Shown here in pieces: positions 14,504 through 22,215 of a stretch of 25,416 nt of DNA. The position numbers and the translations under genes were made by a program. This stretch comes from Bacillota bacterium (GTDB taxonomy: Bacteria; Bacillota; Clostridia; Oscillospirales; Acutalibacteraceae). The stretch is from assembly GCA_023418995.1 (NCBI GenBank), contig JAEZYP010000004.1, positions 1 to 25,416 of the forward strand, given 5' to 3'. The notes under the pieces were generated by a model. That model was given only the letters and a program-made list of their open reading frames with translations, searched no databases and had not been told where the DNA came from. How positions within the stretch are numbered: position 1 is the first letter of the stretch; each line of letters starts with the position of its first letter.

Positions 14504-15484
14504 TCATGCGTTATGAGATGAATTACCGGTAATCAATTTTGGCAGATCATCAACATTCTCAAGACCATCCCCGATGACGATTAAATCATTGTCGAGTTCA
14601 TTTTTTATCGTCTGTATCTCCTTACGCGATTTAAGATCATCGGAACTGGATTTTCCATAGATTAATAATTTGGCGCGGTCATGGTTATAGCCATACAGTT
14701 TAAGTTCTCCCGAATAGATCACACAATTAAAAATTTCGCGCATGATGTTTAAATGATTTTGATATGCGGAAAGAATGTTGCCCTCTCTTTTTGCAAGATT
14801 GTCATTGTACTTGTTAAGCTGTTCTGCAACCTCCGAGCTATCAAATGATTTGCTTGCAGTTTCTTTTCCCTTGATTCTGCTGTCCCCAGCTTCCTTCGCT
14901 TCAATAAAGTAGAGCGTTCCGGTGCTTTTGTCAAGGAATAGCAAATCTATTTGTATATTATCATGAATTTTCTTTCCGCCATTATAGAGGCGTGGGAATC
15001 CTATTTCCATATCCAATAGAATCATGCTGGGGGCTGGCTGGACATAAGGAGAAAAGCTGCTGTAAAGCCTGGAAAGAGCGGCACGTTCCCTTGCTTCACC
15101 GCTTGCTTTTGGTGCCCAATCCCTGCACTTTCTTTTTATCTCTTCATAAGCTTCCTGATTGACAGGATTAAACGGCTTTCCGGATTTGGTTGCCTTCGGC
15201 GCTCCATTCATATTTCCCGTATATTTACAAATACGCGCCCCTTGATAGTAAAAGTGGATATCCCCGCCATACCGAAGCGCAGGAAATACCTCTCCGCGCT
15301 CAACATCTTTTTTTAGAAATTCAAACCACGGCATTTTCTTCAATTGCTCAATTCCCAGATGCCTGTTATGCTCCGTTTTATAGAAATCCCGTTTAAATTC
15401 CTCCGTATTTATTCCTCCAGTATGTAATAGTTTCCAACAAAAGTTTATCATATTCTGCAAAAAAAGCAATCCGTATAGCGCCAT
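14504..15484 (-). CDS. PD-(D/E)XK nuclease-like protein
   Basis: About 326 aa. The core IQIDLLFLDKSTGTLYFIEAK (D180, E195 and K197 counting from ATG 15484; quoted once here) has the spacing of a PD-(D/E)XK nuclease active site, with a plausible upstream acidic residue in LDMEIGFPR. The N-terminal third contains KKMPWFEFLKKDVERGEVFPALR, and the C-terminal part has no recognised domain. Function unknown; this fold occurs in restriction, defence and repair enzymes. The start is uncertain: ATG 15484, GTG 15487 and ATG 15451 all lack a ribosome binding site, while a GGAGG at about residue 24 is not followed by a standard start codon. It is divergent from the gene at 15565. Confidence 0.65.
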   Translation of the reverse strand: MALYGLLFLQNMINFCWKLLHTGGINTEEFKRDFYKTEHNRHLGIEQLKKMPWFEFLKKDVERGEVFPALRYGGDIHFYYQGARICKYTGNMNGAPKATKSGKPFNPVNQEAYEEIKRKCRDWAPKASGEARERAALSRLYSSFSPYVQPAPSMILLDMEIGFPRLYNGGKKIHDNIQIDLLFLDKSTGTLYFIEAKEAGDSRIKGKETASKSFDSSEVAEQLNKYNDNLAKREGNILSAYQNHLNIMREIFNCVIYSGELKLYGYNHDRAKLLIYGKSSSDDLKSRKEIQTIKNELDNDLIVIGDGLENVDDLPKLITGNSSHNA

Positions 15485-15564
15485 CACGTTTGTCTGAGGA
15501 CAAGAAACACCCTGTGATATACTTCATTCAAAAGCTAATGATTTTTGCTGTTGGAGGATATCAA

Positions 15565-16368
15565 ATGATGGACAATCCCTTTGCGGCGTATAGCACAAAA
15601 ATATTCACCGTATTTCTTTGGGCATACAACGATTGTATGTGTGAGCGGTGTGATCCCTCATCTTTTTTCTGCGAAGTATATGATCGGATGGAGCTTGCCG
15701 TTCAGGCGGGAAAGGAGGAACTCACCCGTCAAATCGAACGACTGAAAGAAGAATTCACTGCGGATCAAAACAAAGCATTCGATGTTTTTGTCAGGGACAA
15801 GGTTAATTATTTGTTTACGGTTAAGGAACAATATCCCCAACACGTACTGTGGGCGAATTCCCGTGATGATAAAGAGGCACAGGACTGGATCAAGGCGTGC
15901 CAGAATTGGGCCACACAGCTCATCTGCTCCAACAACCATGTTCAAATCACACCGGAAACGGATCTGTATCAGCTTTGCAGCCAGCAGAGCGAATACATAG
16001 AGTACCGGTTCGATTATACCGGTGCTTTAATCAGCCGTTTAGAATCGAGAGGCGGAGGCGGATACTATCGTATGCCCTCAGATTACGAGGAAGACGCCGG
16101 GGTGAAATTCGCGGCTGGACAGGTTGTCCACCTGAAAAGCGAGCCGAAAAAGCTTTATCTGGTGGCCGCTAACGCCGGGAGCCTTCGCGATGCCAAGAAT
16201 GTATTTACATGGGAAAACGAATATTTATTATATCCCTTTGAACAAATCGAATGCTATTGTATACCAGACTATGATCATTTTCACGAGAGTGAGCTTGAAG
16301 CGCATGATGGTCGGGAATACAGCGATTTACAAAAAATACAACTTCAGTTTCTTCAGCAATATTTGTAA
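15565..16368 (+). CDS. hypothetical protein, 267 aa
   Basis: Not recognised. I chose ATG at 15565 because GGAGG (15553-15557) lies 7 bp upstream; the reading frame extends back to a TTG at 15490 without a ribosome binding site. The N-terminus has a CMCERC cluster (24-29). A charged helical segment follows (KEELTRQIERLKEEF, likely coiled coil), then Trp-rich IKACQNWATQLIC, and a C-terminal half with GGGGYYRMPSDYEEDAGVKF and KKLYLVAAN. No signal peptide or membrane helix. It precedes the accessory cassette by 95 bp on the same strand and may belong to it. Confidence 0.7.
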   Translation: MMDNPFAAYSTKIFTVFLWAYNDCMCERCDPSSFFCEVYDRMELAVQAGKEELTRQIERLKEEFTADQNKAFDVFVRDKVNYLFTVKEQYPQHVLWANSRDDKEAQDWIKACQNWATQLICSNNHVQITPETDLYQLCSQQSEYIEYRFDYTGALISRLESRGGGGYYRMPSDYEEDAGVKFAAGQVVHLKSEPKKLYLVAANAGSLRDAKNVFTWENEYLLYPFEQIECYCIPDYDHFHESELEAHDGREYSDLQKIQLQFLQQYL

Positions 16369-16463
16369 GGGTATTGCGATGAAGGAAACATTTTCGACAA
16401 TACGTATGTCTTTTATCAGCAAATGTGGTATGATAAACTCATAACAGCAAGGAGGAAAGCCGC

Positions 16464-16961
16464 ATGGAATTGACCAAGACATCCCGCATTCTTTCCGTTT
16501 TTCATTTGTTCCGGCATTGCAGCGAGGTTACTTTTAGGGAAATTACCGATTTACTCCCAGTCAGCGAGAAAACCGTTTCCCGGGATATTCTGTTACTGAA
16601 GCAGGCGGGAGTTTTGCACATCCGCTACTCCAAAAAGCAAAAGGCGTTCGTTTTAATTGATACGCAGTTCCATGTGCCGCAGTTTCCCGAAAACAGGACA
16701 CGTAAACTGTACCTTGAAAAAATCATACGGCTATGTACCTTAATGGTTGAACTAGATGGGGAAATCCCCGTGGTTTGGTACCGGGAGCATTACCCTACAT
16801 TATCAGATCGCACACGGCAGCGGGACTTTGCCGAGCTTTTCAAAATCGGCTACCGCATCCGTTATGAGCCAGTGGACCCATGGGGTGAGCCCGGACATTA
16901 CAGCTACGAAATCCCCGACACCTATGGATTGGAAACATTTATAAGAAGAAAGCTGGGATGA
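16464..16961 (+). CDS. DeoR/WYL-type helix-turn-helix protein without WYL domain
   Basis: A 165-aa protein with an N-terminal winged helix (LTKTSRILSVFHLFRH, VTFREITDLLPVSEKTVSRD, residues 3-45) of the HTH_11/DeoR kind that usually heads WYL regulators. Here the protein is half the usual length, has no WYL sensor, and ends with an unfamiliar segment (TLSDRTRQRDFAELFKIGYR). ATG at 16464 follows AAGGAGGAAAGCCGC. The next gene starts 1 bp after its stop. It probably regulates the cassette (inference). Confidence 0.8.
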   Translation: MELTKTSRILSVFHLFRHCSEVTFREITDLLPVSEKTVSRDILLLKQAGVLHIRYSKKQKAFVLIDTQFHVPQFPENRTRKLYLEKIIRLCTLMVELDGEIPVVWYREHYPTLSDRTRQRDFAELFKIGYRIRYEPVDPWGEPGHYSYEIPDTYGLETFIRRKLG

Positions 16962-16962
16962 C

Positions 16963-17670
16963 ATGGAAAAATGCAGAATTCACACAATAACCGGAAAAAC
17001 GGTCGGCGGTTTGATTTCCGACAACCAGGTTTATCCGGATTCAAAAGATGCTTTATTTTATGATTTTTTAGATCCCTATCTGCTGCCAATTGAATCCTGC
17101 GGCAAGTGGGGATTGATGAACGCAAACACCGGTGAGCTTGCAGTCCCCCTGCTATTTAAATATACCGGTGCTCTGGTCAACGGAGCCAGTCACGCGGTCA
17201 AAAACGGCCTGCATGGATATATTGACAGGCAAGGCAAAACGGTACTCCCCTTCCAGTACGACGATGCCTGTGACAAACCATCACCGGATGGATATTTTGC
17301 AGTCAAGCGTGGTAAATGGGGGGTAGTAAATGGGGAAAATGAGCCGATACTTCCCTTTGTTTACGATAGAATTGATCTGGATGGCTGCTTTGACCTCACT
17401 GCAGGTTGGTTCATGAGTTATTGGGGAATCAGCGCCATACGAGATAGGCAGGTGGTTCTGTTTGATCGGTATGGTGAGATATTGGAGGATCATCTGACCA
17501 CCCACCCGCGAGGCTATACCACTCACCCGCAAGAATATGGGGATTATATGATACTGCAACGCAAGCGGAAATTCGGCGTGGCCTGCCGGGATGGACGGCT
17601 CATTACCAACGTTACAATGCTCAAACGGGAAGCCATTCATTTGATTCAGAAATTGGAAGGAGCTTGCTGA
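16963..17670 (+). CDS. WG-repeat protein
   Basis: A 235-aa protein with WG repeats, beta-rich units of about 35-40 residues around a Trp-Gly pair. Visible units are KWGLMNANTGELAVP (W49-G50), a degenerate GLHGYIDRQGKTVLP, KWGVVNGENEPILP (W119-G120) and a weak KFGVACRDGRLI near 208. The KT-VLPFQYD and PILPFVYD strands repeat clearly. WG repeats serve in protein binding and occur in effectors and peptidoglycan- or conflict-associated proteins, but the function here is unknown. No signal peptide, so probably cytosolic. It starts 1 bp after the HTH gene and its stop overlaps the next start (TGATG). Confidence 0.85.
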   Translation: MEKCRIHTITGKTVGGLISDNQVYPDSKDALFYDFLDPYLLPIESCGKWGLMNANTGELAVPLLFKYTGALVNGASHAVKNGLHGYIDRQGKTVLPFQYDDACDKPSPDGYFAVKRGKWGVVNGENEPILPFVYDRIDLDGCFDLTAGWFMSYWGISAIRDRQVVLFDRYGEILEDHLTTHPRGYTTHPQEYGDYMILQRKRKFGVACRDGRLITNVTMLKREAIHLIQKLEGAC

Positions 17671-18137
17671 TGAAAGACTTATCCTACTTTGCCGCAAGGC
17701 TGCCACGCAGTCATAAGGAAAAAATCGAATGTCTGCAAACCATGTCTCGGATCAGCTATTATCTGCTGGTGACACGGGCGGAGGGATTTCTGGCACTTGC
17801 CCTTTTCCTTGAGCAGGAATCAGACCCGCTGATCAAAGCGTGCATGCTCGATATTCTCGACGCTCCGGAGCAGGTGGAATTAGAGCGGCGCTTTGAAGAA
17901 TATCTGACGGCAGGCGATTATCGCGGCAAGGATTTTCTGCATGCGGTGATCGTGTTAAAAGGCTTTTTATTGATTGCTGACCTTCAGAAACTAGAAATAC
18001 TGTGGAATGAACTGCAAGGCTGCTTTGGCACGGATTTTACACAGGAATACCGAGAAGCATTCCAATGGGAGAAAGATAACACAAACCGGGTGCATGAGAC
18101 ATTCCGTTGGGCAAATCCACCTACGCTTACAAGATAA
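17670..18137 (+). CDS. small helical protein with MotA-like motif
   Basis: A 155-aa, mostly helical protein without membrane segments. The stretch RAEGFLALALFLEQESDPLIKACMLDILD (in part) resembles the cytoplasmic segment of MotA/ExbB-type motor proteins (RxGLLALE...DPFLxxGLxLxxDG), but the transmembrane helices of those proteins are missing. I call this a similarity by eye, not a family assignment. ATG at 17670 overlaps the preceding stop (TGATG) and has GGAG about 8 bp upstream; an in-frame TTG at 17664 is less likely. The next gene begins 10 bp after the stop. Confidence 0.7.
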   Translation: MKDLSYFAARLPRSHKEKIECLQTMSRISYYLLVTRAEGFLALALFLEQESDPLIKACMLDILDAPEQVELERRFEEYLTAGDYRGKDFLHAVIVLKGFLLIADLQKLEILWNELQGCFGTDFTQEYREAFQWEKDNTNRVHETFRWANPPTLTR

Positions 18138-18147
18138 GGAGTAACGA

Positions 18148-19380
18148 ATGTACATAAAAATTCATCGCGGAACGACACAGATCGGCGGGAACCTAATTGA
18201 AATCGGAACAGCGCAAACCAGGATTTTGTTTGATGCGGGGGCCAACCTGCCGCCTCTTGACGAAAAAGGATCAAAAGATTCTATCGAAATAGAAGGGCTT
18301 ACTTGCGGCAAGCCTGCATTTGACTGGGTTTTCCTCAGTCATCATCATAACGACCATTGCGGGCTGGTGGATCGGATTTTGCCCGGTATTCCGATTCTTT
18401 CGGGAGAAGAAACGCACCGTATTCTGGATGTGATCTCGGATTTTACCGATTCTCCCCGCCCGGAAATCTATCTGCATTTTAAAAGCGGTCAACCCATTCA
18501 ACTTGATAATATACGGGTCACGCCAATTGGGGTGGATCATTCCGCTGTGGACGCCTATATGTTTTTGATTCAGGCGGAAGGCAAAAGTGTGCTTTATACC
18601 GGGGACTACCGAGTAACGGCGCAGATTCCCACACAAATCCGGAAACTGCTTGGAGGGCAAAAACTGGACATCCTCATCAGCGAGGGGACCAATATCCGCA
18701 CAGAAAAACAAAACAGTAACACCCCGCAGAATGAAAAGCAGGTAGAACAGCGGGCTTTCGATTTGATGAAGCAATACGATGGCACAGTGTTCGTCCTGTG
18801 TTCCTCTACGAATGAAGAACGAATTCTCGCGATATACCGTGCGGCAAAAGCGGCAGACAGAACGGTGTGCGAGGATTTGTTTTTAACCGCAGTCCGCGCA
18901 CAGCGTGAGGAAAACACACTGCACTTTGTAGTGCAATATACCAGCGAAGAAAAAACGCCTCGTACATACGCCTATTTTCAGCGTTATTTTGAACGGCGTG
19001 AGCTCCTGGGCGCAAAAAGTCTTGCAAAGCTTCCAGAGAAAAAGGTAATTTTTGTGCGAACCTCCATGCTTCCCTTTTTAAAAAACTATTTGGCGTGCCG
19101 CCCTGATGAAAAGAATCTGCTCATCTATTCCATATGGCAGGGATACCGGGAAACTCGCCCTGTCAAAGACCTGCTGGCCTTTTGCAACGTTCGTGAAATC
19201 GAGGTAGCAGACCTGCATTGCAGCGGACATGCCTATCGCAACACGATTCGAGAATTCACCCGTTGGTTGGAACCGAAAGCGCTCATTCCCATCCACTGTG
19301 ACGCCGACGACCGTTCCCAGTTCGAATCGCTTCATCCAAACTGCCTGATGGTACGCAATGGTGAGAGATGGGAGGTGTAA
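18148..19380 (+). CDS. beta-CASP metallo-beta-lactamase fold hydrolase (RNase J/CPSF-like)
   Basis: A 410-aa MBL-fold protein with a beta-CASP region, the group that includes RNase J and CPSF73-type ribonucleases. Motif 2 is HHHNDH (H65, H67, D69, H70). A second ligand is in VDHSAVDAY, the metal-bridging Asp in YTGDYR, motif A in ISEGTNI, motif B in HCSGHA and the terminal His in PIHCDADD. The full metal site is intact, so it should be catalytic, probably on RNA or another phosphodiester. It is shorter than RNase J (about 550 aa) and lacks its C-terminal domain. ATG at 18148 follows AAGGAG by 6 bp. It is the enzymatic core of the cassette. Confidence 0.85.
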   Translation: MYIKIHRGTTQIGGNLIEIGTAQTRILFDAGANLPPLDEKGSKDSIEIEGLTCGKPAFDWVFLSHHHNDHCGLVDRILPGIPILSGEETHRILDVISDFTDSPRPEIYLHFKSGQPIQLDNIRVTPIGVDHSAVDAYMFLIQAEGKSVLYTGDYRVTAQIPTQIRKLLGGQKLDILISEGTNIRTEKQNSNTPQNEKQVEQRAFDLMKQYDGTVFVLCSSTNEERILAIYRAAKAADRTVCEDLFLTAVRAQREENTLHFVVQYTSEEKTPRTYAYFQRYFERRELLGAKSLAKLPEKKVIFVRTSMLPFLKNYLACRPDEKNLLIYSIWQGYRETRPVKDLLAFCNVREIEVADLHCSGHAYRNTIREFTRWLEPKALIPIHCDADDRSQFESLHPNCLMVRNGERWEV

Positions 19381-19383
19381 AAA

Positions 19384-19737
19384 ATGCTGGAAGGGTGGCT
19401 TGCAATTTTATCAGTGATTGGCGTTGTTTCGTTCGGCGTGTACTACAATTCATGGCTAAAGCGTACCCATGGTTGCTCCGCGCTCACCTTTTGGAGAGTG
19501 ATCGGCGGTATCATGGATTTGTTTTTGTGGTTAGCTGTGCAAGGTGCTGATAGTACCATGCATGGGGTCATTCTATTTTTGATTGCAGCGGTAATTTTTC
19601 TTCTGCTGTTTTTCGCAAATTATCAGGATTCCAAAAGCGTGCTGCATGGTTTTCTCATGACGCTATGGCTGATCCTGATTGGAGGCGCAATCATGTGGCT
19701 TTTAGGTGCATTAACAAATCGGAGTAAAAAGAACTGA
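19384..19737 (+). CDS. small integral membrane protein
   Basis: A 117-aa protein with about four hydrophobic helices (starting WLAILSVIGVVSFGVYY, then a weaker FLWLAVQGADSTMHG, VILFLIAAVIFLLLFF, and FLMTLWLILIGGAIMWLLG) and a short basic C-terminus (NRSKKN). Not recognised. It starts 3 bp after the metallo-hydrolase stop with GGGAGG just upstream, and its own stop overlaps a candidate CTG start. It may anchor the system at the membrane. Confidence 0.75.
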   Translation: MLEGWLAILSVIGVVSFGVYYNSWLKRTHGCSALTFWRVIGGIMDLFLWLAVQGADSTMHGVILFLIAAVIFLLLFFANYQDSKSVLHGFLMTLWLILIGGAIMWLLGALTNRSKKN

Positions 19738-19991
19738 ACAACAACGAAAAAGCCCGTAGCTCGGAAAGAACGATCAGAGAAGATGAAGCGGAAAAGCTAG
19801 CGGATTATTTGCGCCGAAATGAAGTGAAATCCGTCGAGGTCTGTGTGCATTGCTGCGAAAATGAAACGCTGGATGAGGTAGCCGTGATGCTTTCACCTTT
19901 TTCTTCTCTGTCAGACTTTTCATGGGACGCTGTGCGGCACGACCAAACAGCCGGAATAGGCAGCTATATGGTTGTCCGATATGCTTTATAA
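19734..19991 (+). CDS. small hypothetical protein with probable CTG start
   Basis: An 85-codon frame opening CTG-AAC-AAC-AAC. No ATG, GTG or TTG lies upstream in frame before a TAA at 19725; the first conventional start is TTG at 19809, which would drop a coherent helical segment (ERTIREDEAEKLADYLRRNE). CTG at 19734 lies 9 bp after GGAG (19721-19724) and overlaps the preceding stop as CTGA, the same coupling used elsewhere in the cassette. The protein is acidic-basic helical, then VKSVEVCVHCCENETLDEVA, ending SYMVVRYAL. Function unknown. Confidence 0.6.
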   Translation: MNNNEKARSSERTIREDEAEKLADYLRRNEVKSVEVCVHCCENETLDEVAVMLSPFSSLSDFSWDAVRHDQTAGIGSYMVVRYAL

Positions 19992-20006
19992 GAGGAGAAT
20001 ACGAGT

Positions 20007-20200
20007 ATGAACCTTGACATTTATTTTTGGATTTCATACCGGGAGATAGCGACTAAATGTGGAAAAAACGGACATTTACCATATTGGAGCAATACTGGCT
20101 GATTTATGACGCGCCGCCTTTGGAAGAAAAACTGCAAGACACAGGCTTTGATATGGACGACGCATTGCTGCCTTTTGTCAGCAATGCGAACACGCACTAG
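20007..20200 (+). pseudogene. frameshifted last gene of the accessory cassette
   Basis: ATG 20007 has GAGGAG about 9 bp upstream and opens MNLDIYFWISYREIATKCG. The frame then becomes meaningless and stops at about 20102. Shifting frame at the run of six A (about 20061-20068) gives KKRTFTILEQYWLIYDAPPL and continues coherently to FDMDDALLPFVSNA, where the TnpV-like remnant on the other strand begins. I read this as one small gene with a frameshift, cut off at its 3' end. Programmed slippage on A6 or a real shorter protein cannot be excluded. Confidence 0.5.
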
Positions 20201-20471
20201 CGTATCGTCCTCCAATATAGTGTGTGCGTTCAGATAATCAATCCGAGTCCGCTCCGCTATCACGAAAGCAACCTTATAATGGATATACAATGCTCTGCCA
20301 GCTTGCCAGTGAGGAGCAGTTCACGGTACATCCCCGATTTCTGTTCGTGCAGATAGTTCAGCAGGAGTAGTCCGCGTTTTCCTAAGTTATCAAGCTCGGC
20401 ATTTCCGTCAATCTCAATATTTGGGTACAGTAACCAATCAATTTCTGTAATTTAAATTTAAAGTTTTCCAT
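20200..20471 (-). pseudogene. degenerate TnpV-like transposon protein gene
   Basis: On the minus strand GGAGG (20485-20481) and ATG 20471 open MENFKFKL. After a frameshift it reads EIDWLLYPNIEIDGNAEL and then LGKRGLLLLNYLHEQKSGMY and RELLLTGKLAEHC, the layout of TnpV proteins of clostridial transposons (IGKYGxLRxxYLKEHR...LLxSGKLxEHL). A stop follows at 20260, with the rest (VAFVIAERTRIDYLNAH, TILEDDTLVRVRIADK) in another frame. Two frameshifts mean it is inactive. TnpV similarity is by memory of the family. Confidence 0.5.
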
Positions 20472-20661
20472 AAAGCAAATCCTCCAATAAAGATTATTTA
20501 CAATTCATCGGTAATCGTCTGGCTGTGTGCTAAACAACTATGATTTTCGTAAACATCCTTAATTGAAGACTGCTAATACCCTCGACTTTTTGTATATGCT
20601 TTAATTATCCATTGCTGCTCATATTGGGGTTGAAATAATGATATAGCATATTGTGTCATAT
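20472..20661. other. intergenic stretch between TnpV remnant and toxin gene
   Basis: AT-rich, no gene seen. It holds the ribosome binding site of the TnpV remnant at its left end and a possible promoter for it. Confidence 0.4.
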
Positions 20662-20976
20662 TTAGGAGATCAGGTTCTCTGGGTTTTGGCGGCAATCCCT
20701 TACAGCGTCAATGTACACCGTTCTTTCAATAATCAAGAATATCAATTCATATCGATTATAGAACAGGCATTTTCGGTACAAGCCAGTCGGAATTCCGTCC
20801 AATACCAAGAAAGGAAACCGTTCAGGTGTTTGCTCAAGCTCGTAGAGCGAACTCCGGAAAGCAACATTAAGCTTTTTAGCAGCGGAAATACTGACCCGTG
20901 ACAGGAATGTTACATGCTGCACCAACATGGTTTCCGCTCTGCTTGAAATTACGACAGAATATTTACTGTGCGTCAT
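20662..20976 (-). CDS. RelE/ParE-family type II toxin
   Basis: A 104-aa basic protein of the RelE/ParE superfamily. Typical features are an N-terminal YSVVISSRAETMLVQHVTFL helix start, the middle LYELEQTPERFPFL, and the C-terminal strands YRKCLFYNRYELIFLI and VYIDAVRDCRQNPENL (in part). The start ATG at 20976 follows GGAGGCGGGGA and overlaps the end of the antitoxin gene by 14 bp, the usual antitoxin-first arrangement. ParE-type (gyrase) and RelE-type (ribosome-dependent RNase) targets cannot be told apart here. The frame is intact, unlike its neighbours. Confidence 0.88.
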   Translation of the reverse strand: MTHSKYSVVISSRAETMLVQHVTFLSRVSISAAKKLNVAFRSSLYELEQTPERFPFLVLDGIPTGLYRKCLFYNRYELIFLIIERTVYIDAVRDCRQNPENLIS

Positions 20977-21259
20977 TCCCCGCCTCCGCAACGAGAACGT
21001 CCAGCCTGTTTGCCATCTCATTACCGGATAAGCCTTTATATCCTGCCATCCGCTCTAACTGGGCAAAGATCAGGTCGTCCTTTAGTTTGGCATCAGGATT
21101 TGCCGTCAACGAAAGAGGGATAGCCTGCTCCCGAACAATTTGCCGTAGCAGCATATTTACAGTCGTTGTCATATTCAATCCGAATTCCGCCATAATTTTT
21201 TCAGATTTTTCTTTCAAGTCTCCATCAATACGAATACTGATAGCTGTAGATTTTTTCAT
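20963..21259 (-). CDS. RelB/DinJ-family antitoxin
   Basis: A 98-aa protein with an N-terminal ribbon-helix-helix domain (KKSTAISIRIDGDLKEKSEK, then GLNMTTTVNMLLRQIV; residues 2-42) that binds DNA and represses the operon, and a C-terminal toxin-wrapping tail (LDVLVAEAGNDAQ). I chose ATG 21259 (MKKST), about 9-11 bp after GGAAAGGAATGG, over ATG 21271, which directly abuts that ribosome binding site. Its end overlaps the toxin start by 14 bp. Surrounded by broken mobile genes, the pair probably arrived with, and outlived, an integrative element. Confidence 0.88.
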   Translation of the reverse strand: MKKSTAISIRIDGDLKEKSEKIMAEFGLNMTTTVNMLLRQIVREQAIPLSLTANPDAKLKDDLIFAQLERMAGYKGLSGNEMANRLDVLVAEAGNDAQ

Positions 21260-21421
21260 TATTATGACCATTCCTTTCCGCCACGCCGTTAGAGACAAAA
21301 CAGGATAAAACTATAAACCCTTTTGCGTAGCACTGCATAATGGAATTGTTTTTTACACTTTTTGCTTTCCCCGTTTTTACGTTGTTTCAAACTTACGGCT
21401 CTAATCTTACTTGGTATATAT

Positions 21422-21450
21422 ATTGTATCACATTAGATATACAAAATCAA
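21422..21450 (-). promoter_or_regulatory. possible promoter of the toxin-antitoxin operon
   Basis: On the minus strand TTGATT (21450-21445) and TACAAT (21427-21422) are 17 bp apart. TGTAT/ATACA arms (21425-21429 and 21440-21444) form an inverted repeat over the spacer that could be an antitoxin operator. The leader would be about 155 nt. Confidence 0.45.
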
Positions 21451-21627
21451 TCTGTTTAAACCTGTAGCTGCAGCAACCAGGCAACAATCGTAAAATGGCG
21501 AAGACAATCCTTACGCAGCATTATCAACCGAACTAAGTTGCAACTTTTACAACTCCTTTTCGTTTGTTTATCATATCTTTTTTAACCTTGAAACCGGTAC
21601 ATCTTTTGGAGGCAAGATTGTTCCCAT

Positions 21628-21668
21628 AAGTCCCTCTAAGCGGTATTCTGAACCGTTTAGAGGGACTT
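21628..21668 (-). terminator. hairpin after the integrase remnant
   Basis: AAGTCCCTCTAA (21628-21639) pairs with TTAGAGGGACTT (21657-21668), and CGGT (21641-21644) with ACCG (21652-21655) around a 7-nt loop; one G-T position between. It lies 6 bp beyond the integrase stop. No T-run on the minus side, so it may instead be part of an element end. Confidence 0.55.
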
Positions 21669-21674
21669 TAAAAG

Positions 21675-21888
21675 TCATAGTGAAAAGATATTTTGAATAT
21701 TTTTCGCCATAAAATGGCGGCGTATTTGTGAGATGTGCGTATAGATGTCTCCTGTTGTTTCCATATCTGCATGTTCCAACCACTCTTGAATGTCTTTTAG
21801 GCTCCAACCCTTATCATATAGAATGCTGGCCGTGCTGTGGCGAAGGTCATGGAACCTCATTTTAGAAGATGGTTATTTTTGAGCACCC
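21675..21888 (-). pseudogene. 3' fragment of a tyrosine recombinase/integrase
   Basis: The C-terminal catalytic part of a phage- or ICE-type integrase: MRFHDLRHSTASILYDKG (the HxLR box), LKDIQEWLEHADMETTGDIY with the conserved His and the catalytic Tyr in TGDIYTHI, then a short tail. Upstream, VLKNNHLL in another frame belongs to the same protein, so there is a 1-nt frameshift at the CTAAAATG run. The N-terminal three-quarters are replaced by an IS3 remnant. Not functional. Confidence 0.75.
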
Positions 21889-22215
21889 TTTGGAATCCTC
21901 ATGTAATATAGTCCGGTGTATACAGCTTCCATTGAACGATTCAACATAGCCATTTTCCCAAGGACTTCCTGGCAAGATATACATTGGCGCCACTTCCATC
22001 TCGATAGCCATTCTCGCAGATGTTTTGCAATGAATTCGCTGCCATTGTCACTCCTCAGATATTCTGGCGTACCTTTCTTGCGCATGACATCTCGAAGAAT
22101 ATTCTTAACGCCCTCAGACCGTATACGGAATGCTGCATGGCTAGCAAGGCATCTTGGTTTCCGAGAAGATTTGCCTTTTATTCGAATTTCTTCAAATCCA
22201 TCGAAAAACCTCTGT
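21889..22215 (-). pseudogene. IS3-family transposase (OrfB) remnant, minus strand
   Basis: Minus-strand translation gives SRKPRCLASHAAFRIRSEGV, then RKKGTPEYLRSDNGSEFIAK (second Asp of the DDE triad in SDNG). After a frameshift it continues PMYILPGSPWENGYVESFNG with the catalytic Glu, and breaks off at HEDSKG next to the integrase fragment. The first catalytic Asp and the 5' half are missing. A typical inactive IS3 fragment; its insertion seems to have truncated the integrase. Confidence 0.75.

Noticed and set aside
17281..17706. 141-codon minus-strand open frame
   Set aside because: Antisense to the WG-repeat gene; no start signal.
20021..20290. 89-codon minus-strand open frame as an independent gene
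   Set aside because: Its first half fits as the frameshifted C-terminus of the TnpV-like remnant and its second half is antisense to the frameshifted cassette gene.
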